From assembly GCA_041666525.1 (NCBI GenBank), contig JBAYGT010000012.1:1-64000 (forward strand): DNA of 64,000 bases, read 5' to 3'. This document shows, one piece after another, positions 24,042 through 33,162 of the stretch (position 1 is its first letter; each line of letters opens with the position of its first letter). A program made the translations under genes and the position numbers. The notes beneath the pieces are model-generated. The model saw only the letters and a list, made by a program, of their open reading frames with translations, ran no database searches and was not told the origin of the DNA. This stretch comes from JBAXTZ01 sp041666525 (GTDB taxonomy: Bacteria > Bacillota > Negativicutes > JBAXTZ01).

Positions 24042-26003
24042 TTACATCATTCCTGGAAAATTTGCAAACGGCAAAGCTATTAACTTTGCATCGTTATCGC
24101 AGTTACTGTTGATCAAGTTCCGCTTATAGCTGCTATAACTACTTTTCAGCTTACCGATCAATTCACTCATCTCGATTTGCAATTCAGATGCCAATTCATA
24201 ATTCTCCGTTGCTATCGCCTCTCGTATTCTGGCAAATAACGATTTATCAGTCATCGAACTCTTTGCCAAATATATGCGCAATCGATTAATTTCTTCCCAA
24301 TTATGTAAATCATAATCATTCGCTATATCCGGTTGATGCAATCTTTTGCATTCTAAAACGATATCAAGATTTTCCGGAATTATCCGATTTTGCAGCTCAA
24401 TCTTCCACCTCAATATCGAGGCTGCGGCAAATGCGTCAATAATTTCATTCGTGAATATACAGCAATCAGATAACACTTTGCGTTTTTCGGGATACAATAC
24501 GAGATTATTAACATTTTCCCAAACTGTAGCCGGAGGCTTACCAAACATTTCATCACGCTCTTGTGACGAATAATCTTCAAACACGTCATGCTCGCTGCGA
24601 TAAGCTCGGGAAGCTTCGAGGTAATCTACCTGTTGATCAGGTTTTTTACTCAACTCTGCTTCGAGTTCTTTCATTGTCTTGCCTGAACTCACAGCATATT
24701 TTATACCATCAAACGCTGCCAACAACAAAGCACTAACCACAATATAAGTATTCGAAAACGGATTTGGTGCTCGCAACTCAAAACGAGTTGCACGTTGATT
24801 ATCGACATCGCGAACCAAGCCTGCTAAAATCGTACGATTCCGTGACGGATTTTCCGGGGTGTGTCCAAGCGAAGTCACGATACAAACCGGCGCTTCAAAT
24901 CCCGGTTTTAATCGATTAAAGGCATCGTTCGTTGCCGACACGAATGGATTAACGACCTCATAATTTTTAAGCAGTCCCATAATTGCACCATAACCGATAC
25001 TGCTCAAGAAATCGGTTTTCATGTCAGTTGGCGAAAATAGATTATAAACTTTCCCATCATTCATACGTGCGGCAATACTAAAATGAGTATGCTCACCACT
25101 ACCAGCAACGCCAATAATGGGTTTTGCTTGAAAAGTAACTTCAAGGCCGTTATTTCTGAAGATCTTTCGAACAATATTTCTTGCCAACAATTCGTTATCA
25201 GCCGCCTGCATTGCTCCGTCAAACCGCCAGTCGATTTCTAATTGCTCCAACACATGAGTTAAATCACCGCCGGCGTTCATTTTTGATTTTACGCCACCTA
25301 CTTCTTTATGCCCCATCTCTGGTTTTAAATCGTAATTTTCCATCGTGGTTATGGCTTGTTCTAACGCAGTTCTCACTCTGCCGCGGGTGCGCTGCCAATA
25401 ATTTTCTTGTACAACTTGTGTAGCGGATAACTCAGTAACATCGGCTTTTTCTGCCGGAGTTTTAACCCAAAATTCCAATTCGGTCCCAATGGAAAATTCA
25501 ATGCCAGCAATTTCTGCAGTATTAATATGTTCCAAACCATTTACTGCTTTATTTGCCAACATTGTTTTAAGCTCTGTTGCAATATGCTCCAACGTACCTT
25601 TTAGAATCGAACGCGAATCAACACGCTTACCATTGTGAACAAGGAATGCCGGAATCCGCACTGTACCAATAGGTAATTGGGTTTCCGGGTCAATGTTTTC
25701 TCCGTTGTAATCAACGTGCCACTTAATTTCATGATCTGCTACCATATCGACACGGGCGTCATTTAATGTGGCAATACCGGTCAAAACCACCGACGATCCG
25801 TCAGTTTGTACGGCCTTGCCGGAAAAAAAGCTTTCGTAGTCCTCGCGAAATATCCGCATAGGAATTTTTTCATCGGTATCATTTCCAGCTAAATCTATCC
25901 CTACCAGTGATACAAATTTTATTTCAGGATGTTGTTCCAGTACATCCAATATTTCTCGTTTTGTTTTGCCGATCGGATCAATAAAATAAATCAGTTTACT
26001 CAT
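24042..26003 (-). CDS. glutamine synthetase-family protein, long form
   Basis: 653 residues, against about 450-470 for ordinary GlnA. The N-terminal beta-grasp part (VSLVGIDLAGNDTDEKIPMR; DGSSVVLTG) is followed by the GS catalytic barrel. The ATP/metal motif reads GVAGSGEHTHFSIAAR and the Arg-rich block reads NRTILAGLVRDVDNQRATRFELRAPNPF. The C-terminal 180 residues are helical and charged, an extension I cannot assign. It may make glutamine or ligate ammonia or an amine to another acid. It lies next to a cyanophycin-type cluster, which fits nitrogen assimilation, but a separate promoter (26031-26059) and an intervening terminator make it its own unit. The ATG at 26003 has GGAGG seven bases before it. 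Confidence 0.85.
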   Translation of the reverse strand: MSKLIYFIDPIGKTKREILDVLEQHPEIKFVSLVGIDLAGNDTDEKIPMRIFREDYESFFSGKAVQTDGSSVVLTGIATLNDARVDMVADHEIKWHVDYNGENIDPETQLPIGTVRIPAFLVHNGKRVDSRSILKGTLEHIATELKTMLANKAVNGLEHINTAEIAGIEFSIGTELEFWVKTPAEKADVTELSATQVVQENYWQRTRGRVRTALEQAITTMENYDLKPEMGHKEVGGVKSKMNAGGDLTHVLEQLEIDWRFDGAMQAADNELLARNIVRKIFRNNGLEVTFQAKPIIGVAGSGEHTHFSIAARMNDGKVYNLFSPTDMKTDFLSSIGYGAIMGLLKNYEVVNPFVSATNDAFNRLKPGFEAPVCIVTSLGHTPENPSRNRTILAGLVRDVDNQRATRFELRAPNPFSNTYIVVSALLLAAFDGIKYAVSSGKTMKELEAELSKKPDQQVDYLEASRAYRSEHDVFEDYSSQERDEMFGKPPATVWENVNNLVLYPEKRKVLSDCCIFTNEIIDAFAAASILRWKIELQNRIIPENLDIVLECKRLHQPDIANDYDLHNWEEINRLRIYLAKSSMTDKSLFARIREAIATENYELASELQIEMSELIGKLKSSYSSYKRNLINSNCDNDAKLIALPFANFPGMM

Positions 26004-26030
26004 CAATATTCCTCCAAAAAAATAAAATTA

Positions 26031-26059
26031 ATTCTACACCACCCACTTATTAAAGTAAA
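26031..26059 (-). promoter_or_regulatory. promoter of the glutamine synthetase-like gene
   Basis: -35 TTTACT (26054-26059) and -10 TAGAAT (26031-26036), spacer 17, between the terminator of the cph operon and the GS start. Confidence 0.45.
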
Positions 26060-26060
26060 G

Positions 26061-26093
26061 AAAAAAAAGTCGCCACAAAGTGTGGCGACTTTT
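26061..26093 (-). terminator. terminator of the comM-cph operon
   Basis: Perfect 13-bp stem AAAAGTCGCCACA/TGTGGCGACTTTT (26065-26077 with 26081-26093), three-base loop, T run on the minus strand. Begins just past the stop of the CphA2-like gene. Confidence 0.88.
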
Positions 26094-26096
26094 TGA

Positions 26097-27980
26097 CTAT
26101 TCGTATTTATGCAGGAGCTCAGGTAGCACATCAGAAATGATAGCGGCCAAAGCGGCATTTTTGTCTGCGTCTTCAAAGTAAATTTCATTAATTTTTTCGA
26201 AACCGCGATACATATACGCACCATTACCGGAAACATTTATGAAGTAGCCTCCGGGAAGAATTTCTTCAGCAAGAATTTCTTCAGCATAGTCCGGATTTTC
26301 CAATATTACCAAGTCTGCTCCCTGATGATATAATCCGAAATCAAAAATATCTTCTTGACGATGATTTATAAGCGCGATGTCAAGCCTGGGATCACGCAAC
26401 ATTAATTTTACATTTTGATCATGATCAGGATTATTACAGACATAGCAACCATCACGGAATACCCCTTCATCAACCAAACTAGCCAGACAAATATCCGGTT
26501 TTATACGCGCCGCATCCCTGTAAATCCTCGCTGCCAGATCAACGTCAATATTATTACCGGCAATAATTGGAATACGCGAACATTCCGGACGGCCAAAATG
26601 CGCAGCCATGATTTTCCCAGGTACATCAATACTATCACCATATGCTGGAACTAAATGCATAAATACACCAGGGCCGGCATTGATTTCAATAACACCAAAA
26701 TTACCTTCACGCCACGATTTACTAATGTCAGCGGTCATCACATCAATACCCAAACACATTACATCAAAATAACGGGCGATGTTTTCGACAAGCGCGACAT
26801 TATCGGGATGCATTTTTTCCGTAACATTATAGGAAACACCGCCGGTCGAAATATTTGCCACCCGGCGCAAATCTACCCGTCTGCCTGTTTCAACTACCGA
26901 ATCAGTAGCAAGATTTTGCAACGCCAGATATTCACGGATGTTATCGTCGATAATAATTTTGCTCAATGGCGCACGTGAATCATCCTTGCGAACTTCCTTG
27001 TTGTTTTCCTCAATAATCAATTGCTCAATCGTATGCACACCATCACCGTCAACAAACGGTGGAACACGCTGTAAACCGGCGGCAAACTCGCCATTAACCG
27101 CCAACAAACGGTGATCATAGCCGAAAATTTGTTTTTCAACAATCGCGCCTTCAAAAGGCTGACCGGCTTCTTCAGCAGAGGCAATAATAGCTCGAAGCGC
27201 AGCAATCGCCTGTTCGGAATCTTTAATATCAGTAGTCACGCCCTGACCCTTGTGACCGGCTAACGGCTTGACCACAATCGGATAGCCGATCCGCTCAATT
27301 TCTTCGAGCAATTCCCCTTCTTCAAAACAACAGCTTCCAGTCGGTGACGGAAACCCAAACATGTTTAGGAAGTCTTTTACCATATCTTTGTTCATGGTAA
27401 ATTCTGAGTCCTTAATACTATCGGTACTAAATACTGTCGAACGACCACGCAATTGTTTTTTACCGTAGCCCCACTGAAATTGATTTTCTTCGGCAATATA
27501 GTTTACCGGAATATCGCGTTTCAACGCGCTTTCAATCAGTGAATAGATCGTTGGTCCACCCATTATTGATTGTTCAAAAACTTTTTGAGCTGCCTCAAAT
27601 GCCGAGCTATAATCAAACGGTTCATCATAGGTTACTGCATTAAACCATGCACATAATAAACTAATTACACGGCGGCTGGTACGCTCGTCCAAATAATCAA
27701 TAGCGATAACAAACTTATCGCCGTCTTTTTCAACCGAATAGTGATTAATAAATAAATCCACGTCAAGTCTGGATAGCCAGAGTAGCGTTTCTGCGGCCAA
27801 ACCAGGAATATCGCCTTCAAAGTTGTTCAATTGAGGAAATTTTTCAACAACGGTTGCATGCAATTTATTGAAATTGGCAGCACTCGGAACCGACAGATTA
27901 AATACACCGGCTCGGGTTTTTAAATAGTAGCTTGGTCCAGAATAAAACCAGATTTTCTCCGCACTAAATTGTTCTTTCAT
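26097..27980 (-). CDS. cyanophycin synthetase-like ATP-grasp ligase lacking the Mur-ligase P-loop (CphA2-like)
   Basis: 627 residues, against roughly 870-900 for full cyanophycin synthetase. The N-terminal domain (1-190) and the ATP-grasp domain (about 195-465) are intact: VVKPLAGHKGQGVT (237-249) and the metal site FGVIEINAGPGVFMHL (428-443). Where CphA1 continues with RIPIIA plus a Walker A loop of the GTNGKTT kind, this protein reads RIPIIAGNNIDVDLAARIY (469-487). The P-loop is gone and only about 160 residues follow. That truncated layout is that of CphA2, which joins beta-aspartyl-arginine dipeptides without a second ligase site. It follows cyanophycinase by 13 bases in the same operon. 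The polymer and substrate are inferred; another amide-linked peptide product is possible. Confidence 0.75.
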   Translation of the reverse strand: MKEQFSAEKIWFYSGPSYYLKTRAGVFNLSVPSAANFNKLHATVVEKFPQLNNFEGDIPGLAAETLLWLSRLDVDLFINHYSVEKDGDKFVIAIDYLDERTSRRVISLLCAWFNAVTYDEPFDYSSAFEAAQKVFEQSIMGGPTIYSLIESALKRDIPVNYIAEENQFQWGYGKKQLRGRSTVFSTDSIKDSEFTMNKDMVKDFLNMFGFPSPTGSCCFEEGELLEEIERIGYPIVVKPLAGHKGQGVTTDIKDSEQAIAALRAIIASAEEAGQPFEGAIVEKQIFGYDHRLLAVNGEFAAGLQRVPPFVDGDGVHTIEQLIIEENNKEVRKDDSRAPLSKIIIDDNIREYLALQNLATDSVVETGRRVDLRRVANISTGGVSYNVTEKMHPDNVALVENIARYFDVMCLGIDVMTADISKSWREGNFGVIEINAGPGVFMHLVPAYGDSIDVPGKIMAAHFGRPECSRIPIIAGNNIDVDLAARIYRDAARIKPDICLASLVDEGVFRDGCYVCNNPDHDQNVKLMLRDPRLDIALINHRQEDIFDFGLYHQGADLVILENPDYAEEILAEEILPGGYFINVSGNGAYMYRGFEKINEIYFEDADKNAALAAIISDVLPELLHKYE

Positions 27981-27993
27981 TTTCCCTCCAATT

Positions 27994-28797
27994 TTATTGA
28001 ATTACTTTTTTCTTACTTAAATCAAATTTCATTCCCGGTGCGACAAACGTCATGCGAATGCCTTCGGTTGTAATATTATCATCTTCGGCCTTGCTTTGAT
28101 AATTAGAATAAAAATTCGGTTGCTTTATCAAGACAGTAATAACGCCACTGCCCACGACTTCCATAGTATTGTCCGGATAAACTATTCCCATTGTATCTTC
28201 ACTAACACCAATCGCCATGTGCTCCGGACCGGCTGCCAGCATCAAGGCCAAACGCGGAATGCGTCCGCGTTCCAAAAAATGCGTATCAACCAAGGTTTTT
28301 TTAATAAACCCAAAACCTACGCCATCATTTACACAGCCTTTGTGATACAAACACTCATCATCACGCCAACTGAAAATCATGCGTTCAGCCGCTGCCGCTG
28401 CTCCGGCGCTAGTACCCGCAATTGTTGTCCCTTTGCTAAAACGCTCAAATACTTTTTTCAGCAACTTTGATCCAAGTAATATTTCACTCAACCGACACTG
28501 GTCGCCACCTGTAAAATAGATCAGATCTGCATCTTCAAGCATATCGACATATTCATCCTCATTGGCCTCGTCGACGTAGCGTACGTCAACAATATTTATG
28601 TCCTTTATCCCTAAATCTTCAAAAGCTTCAATATAAGTATCAGCACACTCCCGCGGATAACTTGTTGCTGTTGGAACTACTGCCACTATTTTGGCATCAT
28701 TAATTTCTATCAGTCGCTTGAGCACTTCTTTTTCATAACGCCGGTCTTCACTACCACCAATTAAAGCGAGACATCCTTTTCTTTCAGACATACTCAT
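27994..28797 (-). CDS. cphB: cyanophycinase (peptidase S51)
   Basis: 267 residues of the S51 family. The nucleophile elbow GTSAGAAAAAERMIFS is clear, as are CLALIGGSEDRR at the N-terminus, YFTGGDQCRL and DTHFLERGRIPRLALM. CphB cuts cyanophycin (multi-L-arginyl-poly-L-aspartate) to beta-Asp-Arg dipeptides. GAGGTGA before the ATG at 28797 decides the start; the frame is open further upstream but overlaps the M20 gene. No signal peptide, so the enzyme is cytosolic, as expected for an intracellular reserve. It lies between the M20 peptidase and the CphA2-like ligase in one operon. Confidence 0.9.
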   Translation of the reverse strand: MSMSERKGCLALIGGSEDRRYEKEVLKRLIEINDAKIVAVVPTATSYPRECADTYIEAFEDLGIKDINIVDVRYVDEANEDEYVDMLEDADLIYFTGGDQCRLSEILLGSKLLKKVFERFSKGTTIAGTSAGAAAAAERMIFSWRDDECLYHKGCVNDGVGFGFIKKTLVDTHFLERGRIPRLALMLAAGPEHMAIGVSEDTMGIVYPDNTMEVVGSGVITVLIKQPNFYSNYQSKAEDDNITTEGIRMTFVAPGMKFDLSKKKVIQ

Positions 28798-28801
28798 TAA
28801 A

Positions 28802-29983
28802 TCACCTCTGATATTGTTGCTGCGCGTTAAATTCCTCACGAATCATAGCCGCCAGTTCGTTGTTTTCAATTATATCATATCCCGTAAAGCTTAGCGCCAA
28901 TATTCCGCGATTTAATGCAATTTTTGCGCGATCTGTTTGCGTGGCCTCGGCAAATTCGCGAGTATGTCCGGAAATATGTACATCAGTTATTGCTAGATAT
29001 GAATGAATCGAAGGACATACTTTGCTAACATTTCCCATATCAATCGACCCAAAGCTATCGCGCATCGGTAGCACCACCGGTTCACCAGCCAATAACAAGT
29101 TTTCGCTGAAGCAATCGCTAAGCGCTTCATTTGTCATCATATCATCATAACTAACCTCATTATTAAAATATTCTAACCGTGAACCGGTCATAATAGCTGC
29201 ACCTTTGGCACAATCAATAACTTTTTTTACGACAACATCCAAATACTCACGGCGCCGAGCGCGAACATAATAATGAACAACAGCGTACTCCGGAACAACA
29301 TTAGGTGCAGTACCGCCCTCTTTAATTACACCGTGCAGCCGCACATCGCTCATAACATGCTGCCGCATACAATTAACACCATGAAACATTAAAGTTGCAG
29401 CATCAAGTGCGTTTATGCCATTTTCTGGCGCTGAAGCCGCATGGGCCGATTTACCAAAAAATCGAAACTCCAATGAATCCATTGCCAGCGACACGCCGCT
29501 TCTGTGGGTATAGGACTCTGGATGGATAAGCATGGCGGCATCAATCTCAGAAAATGCGCCCTGTTTTGCCAGCTCAACTTTTGCACCCATTGTTTCTTCG
29601 GCCGGCGTACCGAATACGACAATTTTTCCGCCAATATCTTTGAGAATTTTACTTAACAAAATTCCGGCACCAGCGCTCATCGCCGCGATGTGATTATGCC
29701 CGCAACCATGACCAATATTGCGCAATGCATCATATTCGCACATAAAAGCGACTGTTCGCCCCGGTTTATCAGAACAGAATTCCGCTTTAAATGCTGTATT
29801 ATAATTGTATATTCCTTTGGTCACTTTAAAATTATGTTTACTTAACTTGTCGCATAAGTAATCACAAGCTAAGTACTCTTCACAACCTAATTCCGGATTT
29901 GCAAACAAATACTCACTAATCTGTTGCGCATCGTTTTCAACTTCCGGAAAAAGCGCTTTGAGTTGTTGTTTTTGTGTTAACAT
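28802..29983 (-). CDS. M20-family peptidase/amidohydrolase
   Basis: 393 residues resembling the ACY1L2/AbgB-type branch of M20 metallopeptidases. Metal ligands are seen in NIGHGCGHNHIAAMSAGAG and in the Glu pair of GTPAEETMGAKVE. The dimerisation (lid) domain lies at about 180-290 and a late His in TDVHISGHTREFA. It should cleave a dipeptide or N-acyl amino acid. In an operon with cyanophycinase and a CphA2-like enzyme, a natural guess is cleavage of the dipeptide product or a similar amide; that is inference. GAGAGG lies five bases before the ATG. cphB begins four bases after its stop and comM ends 14 bases before it. Confidence 0.85.
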   Translation of the reverse strand: MLTQKQQLKALFPEVENDAQQISEYLFANPELGCEEYLACDYLCDKLSKHNFKVTKGIYNYNTAFKAEFCSDKPGRTVAFMCEYDALRNIGHGCGHNHIAAMSAGAGILLSKILKDIGGKIVVFGTPAEETMGAKVELAKQGAFSEIDAAMLIHPESYTHRSGVSLAMDSLEFRFFGKSAHAASAPENGINALDAATLMFHGVNCMRQHVMSDVRLHGVIKEGGTAPNVVPEYAVVHYYVRARRREYLDVVVKKVIDCAKGAAIMTGSRLEYFNNEVSYDDMMTNEALSDCFSENLLLAGEPVVLPMRDSFGSIDMGNVSKVCPSIHSYLAITDVHISGHTREFAEATQTDRAKIALNRGILALSFTGYDIIENNELAAMIREEFNAQQQYQR

Positions 29984-29997
29984 TTTTCCTCTCAGTG

Positions 29998-31518
29998 TTA
30001 TTCAATATATTTTTTTGGGCGAAGCTGGATGGCTTCAGCAATATGGGTTTCATTTATCATTGCTTCATTTTCTAAGTCAGCAATTGTCCGTGCAGTTTTT
30101 ATAATTCGATCATAGGCTCGCGCACTCAATCGCATACTTTCATAAGCCTGCTTTAAAAGTTCCGTGGCATTTTTGCTCATTTTGCAAAGCAATTTTATGT
30201 GATTGTGCCCCATTAAGGCATTACACGCAATACCATAATTTTTAAACCGCTCGGTTTGCAACGCCCGGGCACTGATGACTCGCCTGCGAATTTGCACTGA
30301 AGTTTCGCTGGTCTTATCGGCAACAAAGTCCTCATAGTCAAGGCGCGGCACCTCGACCGCAATATCTATTCGATCAAGTAGCGGCCCGGAAATTCGCCGC
30401 TCATATTTTTTTATATCCGCATCCGTACAGCGACAGGCAATTTTCCCATCATTCCGGTAGCCGCACGCACAGGGATTCATCGCCGCAACCAGCATAAACT
30501 GTGCTGGATAGGTCATAGTAGCATTAACGCGGGAAATTGTCACGTCACCATCCTCGAGTGGCTGACGCAATACTTCAATGACATTTTTAGCAAATTCAGG
30601 AAACTCGTCCAAAAACAACACACCGTTATGGCTAAGAGTAACTTCTCCCGGACGCGGCACCCTGCCGCCGCCAATTAAAGCAGCGTCTGAAGCAGTATGG
30701 TGCGGCGCACGAAAAGGCCGCTCTCGCAACAAACTGCCATGATTTTTTAATAATCCGGCAACACTGTAAATTTTGGTTACACTTAATGATTCAGCGTCAG
30801 TGAGTGGCGGCAAAATTGTCGTTATTCGTCTGGCCAGCATCGTCTTTCCGGTGCCAGGCGGCCCGGTCATAATCACATTGTGTCCGCCGGCCGCAGCAAT
30901 CTCCAATGCACGTTTGCCTTGAAACTGCCCCTGAACGTCGGCAAAATCAAGCAATTCTGCTGTCTCATTAACTTCAGTTTCAAGTTTTTCAACAGGCACT
31001 GGTTGTTTTTCACCACGCAAATACGCTACCACATCGGATAATGTCTCAGCAGCTACCGGTGTGACTTTTCCGGTAATCGCAACCTCATGCGCATTTTCCG
31101 GTGCAACAAATATTCTTTTTATTCCGGCATCGGCAAGCGCCAACGCCATAGGCAACATTCCGTTTACTCCCCGTAAGCGTCCCTCAAGCGACAATTCAGC
31201 CAAAAACGCGCAATCCGACAAATTGTCACAGGCTACATAGCCGGCCGCTGCCATGATACCGATGGCAATCGGCAAATCGAAACCCGAACCTTCTTTTTTC
31301 AGATTAGCTGGCGCTAAATTTATTGTAATCCGCTTTACGGGAAATTCAAAACCAGCATTACGAATGGCTGCTCGCACACGATCACGTGATTCTTTCACAG
31401 ACATTTCGGGCAATCCCACAATGTCTATTGCCGGAATTCCGCGCGCCACATCAATTTCTACGGATACGTCGACACCGTCGATGCCGCTGATAGTGGCCGA
31501 TGTTATTTTTGTAAACAT
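29998..31518 (-). CDS. comM: YifB/ComM-family Mg-chelatase-like AAA ATPase
   Basis: 506 residues. An N-terminal Lon-protease-like fold domain (VSVEIDVARGIPAIDIVGLP; INLAPANLKKEGSGFDLPIA) precedes the AAA+ core. That core has Walker A GPPGTGKTMLARR and Walker B VLFLDEFPEF, plus the zinc-like CACGY...CRC insert and the arginine finger region LLDRIDIAVEVP. ComM is a branch-migration helicase that helps integrate DNA taken up in natural transformation. It heads the operon with the M20/cphB/CphA2-like genes, though no functional tie is obvious. GAGGTAG lies about five bases before the ATG. Confidence 0.94.
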   Translation of the reverse strand: MFTKITSATISGIDGVDVSVEIDVARGIPAIDIVGLPEMSVKESRDRVRAAIRNAGFEFPVKRITINLAPANLKKEGSGFDLPIAIGIMAAAGYVACDNLSDCAFLAELSLEGRLRGVNGMLPMALALADAGIKRIFVAPENAHEVAITGKVTPVAAETLSDVVAYLRGEKQPVPVEKLETEVNETAELLDFADVQGQFQGKRALEIAAAGGHNVIMTGPPGTGKTMLARRITTILPPLTDAESLSVTKIYSVAGLLKNHGSLLRERPFRAPHHTASDAALIGGGRVPRPGEVTLSHNGVLFLDEFPEFAKNVIEVLRQPLEDGDVTISRVNATMTYPAQFMLVAAMNPCACGYRNDGKIACRCTDADIKKYERRISGPLLDRIDIAVEVPRLDYEDFVADKTSETSVQIRRRVISARALQTERFKNYGIACNALMGHNHIKLLCKMSKNATELLKQAYESMRLSARAYDRIIKTARTIADLENEAMINETHIAEAIQLRPKKYIE

Positions 31519-31635
31519 GAACTACCTCAAACTATTGTTGATTATATATTCGGCGCAATGTTTCGCATTTCCTCCTTTTTTTGCGATTTGTGATATAATC
31601 TTATAGAATTTTATCCAATTAACAAAAGGGGTTTT

Positions 31636-32517
31636 ATGTCAACAGATTTTAAATCCGGGTTTGTAGCCGTTATTGGACGGCCCAACGCCGGCAAGTCAAC
31701 CTTGATCAACAGCATCGTTAAACAAAAAATATCGATCGTATCGGATAAGCCGCAAACCACTCGGACTCGGGTGATGGGAATCCATACTACGGAAAACGTA
31801 CAGATAGTTTTTTTGGACACCCCGGGAATCCACAAACCAAAGACTAAGCTCGGTGAAAAAATGATGAACGCAGCTACCGGTTCGTTGTCAGAAGTTGATG
31901 CGATCTGCTATATCATCGATGCTTCCGAAAAACCCGGACCGGGTGAACAATATATTATCGAGATGCTCAAAAAAGCCAAAGCGCCGGTAATTTTATTGAT
32001 AAACAAAATCGACCGCACCGATGAAGCGACAATCTTTGCGCTTCCCGCAAAACTAAATTTTGATTTTGCTCACGTATTGCCGATTTCAGCGCTCAAAGGC
32101 AATAATCTTGATAAGTTAGAATCACTATTAAGCGAAATGTTGCCAATTGGTCCAAAATATTTTCCGGATGACATGGTTACCGATCAGCCAGAACGGCTGA
32201 TCGTTGCAGAAATAATTCGCGAAAAAATCCTTAACAACACGACTGATGAAATTCCCCACTCAATCGCAGTAGATATTGATGAAATCAAATATCGCGACAA
32301 CGGTATGATGTACTGTCGGGCTACAATATACGTAGAACGCGATTCGCAAAAAGGAATAATTGTCGGCAGTAACGGATCAATGTTAAAGTTGGTCGGACAA
32401 CAAGCCCGCATTGAAGCCGAGGCCTTGTTGGGTTGTAAAATATATCTTGATCTATGGGTTAAAGTCAAACGCGACTGGCGCGATGTTGATGGCTCGTTAA
32501 AAACATTAGGGTTCTAA
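31636..32517 (+). CDS. era: GTPase Era
   Basis: 293 residues, family length. G1 GRPNAGKST, switch region KPQTTRTRVMGI, G3 DTPGIH, G4 NKID, and a C-terminal KH RNA-binding domain from about 205 (EIPHSIAVDIDE; GIIVGSNGSMLKLVGQQAR). Era binds the 3' end of 16S rRNA in 30S assembly. AAAGGGG precedes the ATG. A TATAAT at 31594-31599 is the likely -10. It heads the plus-strand run era - DUF502 - CorC-type - recO; era and recO are often neighbours in Firmicutes. Confidence 0.97.
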   Translation: MSTDFKSGFVAVIGRPNAGKSTLINSIVKQKISIVSDKPQTTRTRVMGIHTTENVQIVFLDTPGIHKPKTKLGEKMMNAATGSLSEVDAICYIIDASEKPGPGEQYIIEMLKKAKAPVILLINKIDRTDEATIFALPAKLNFDFAHVLPISALKGNNLDKLESLLSEMLPIGPKYFPDDMVTDQPERLIVAEIIREKILNNTTDEIPHSIAVDIDEIKYRDNGMMYCRATIYVERDSQKGIIVGSNGSMLKLVGQQARIEAEALLGCKIYLDLWVKVKRDWRDVDGSLKTLGF

Positions 32518-32530
32518 GGAAATGGTAAAA

Positions 32531-33136
32531 ATGAAATTCAAGGCACTCTTTAACCCACTATATCGCTATTTTTTGAATGGCTTGATAATTATCGCACCGG
32601 TTGCGCTAACGCTGATGATTATTGCAAAAATATTGCAATTTTTAGATCAATTAATCGGTGATTTTATTCCAATACATATTCCCGGAGTTGGAATAATTTC
32701 CGGCGTTATCTTGATAATCATCTGCGGATGGTTGTCTTCATATTTCTTTCTTAAAAGCTGGATCAGCCACGCGGAGCAGTTGCTGTCATCAATTCCATTA
32801 GTTAAATCTATTTTCAAAGTTGTCAAGCAAATTCAAAGCGCGTTATTTGATAACAAGCACTTTTTCAAAGACGCAGTGCTCATACCTTATCCGATAAACA
32901 ACTCCTACGCGCTCGGCTTTATTATGACGGATTTGAGTGATGAAATACGCCGTTCGCTTCCAGAAAACTATATCTGTGTATTCATTCCCTTTAGCATCAA
33001 TATGACGACTGGAACGAATTTGTTTATCAATCGTGACACAATTATTCCGCTTGAAGTAACAACAGAAAGTGCCATCCAGTTTTTTTTATCTGCCGGAGCG
33101 GTCATGCCTAATAATAACACAAAAAAAGAGGTGTAA
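32531..33136 (+). CDS. DUF502-family membrane protein
   Basis: 201 residues with two membrane segments (about 12-35 and 58-80: YFLNGLIIIAPVALTLMIIA; GVGIISGVILIIICGWLSSYFF), then a soluble part beginning IPLVKSIFKVVKQ. This is the DUF502 pattern. The function is unknown. The ATG at 32531 is favoured since AAGGA lies ten bases before it; the in-frame ATG at 32522 would put that site too close. It is 13 bases after era and 26 bases before the CorC-type gene, likely one operon. Confidence 0.8.
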   Translation: MKFKALFNPLYRYFLNGLIIIAPVALTLMIIAKILQFLDQLIGDFIPIHIPGVGIISGVILIIICGWLSSYFFLKSWISHAEQLLSSIPLVKSIFKVVKQIQSALFDNKHFFKDAVLIPYPINNSYALGFIMTDLSDEIRRSLPENYICVFIPFSINMTTGTNLFINRDTIIPLEVTTESAIQFFLSAGAVMPNNNTKKEV

Positions 33137-33162
33137 CAGTCATAGAAACCCAGACGGTAATT

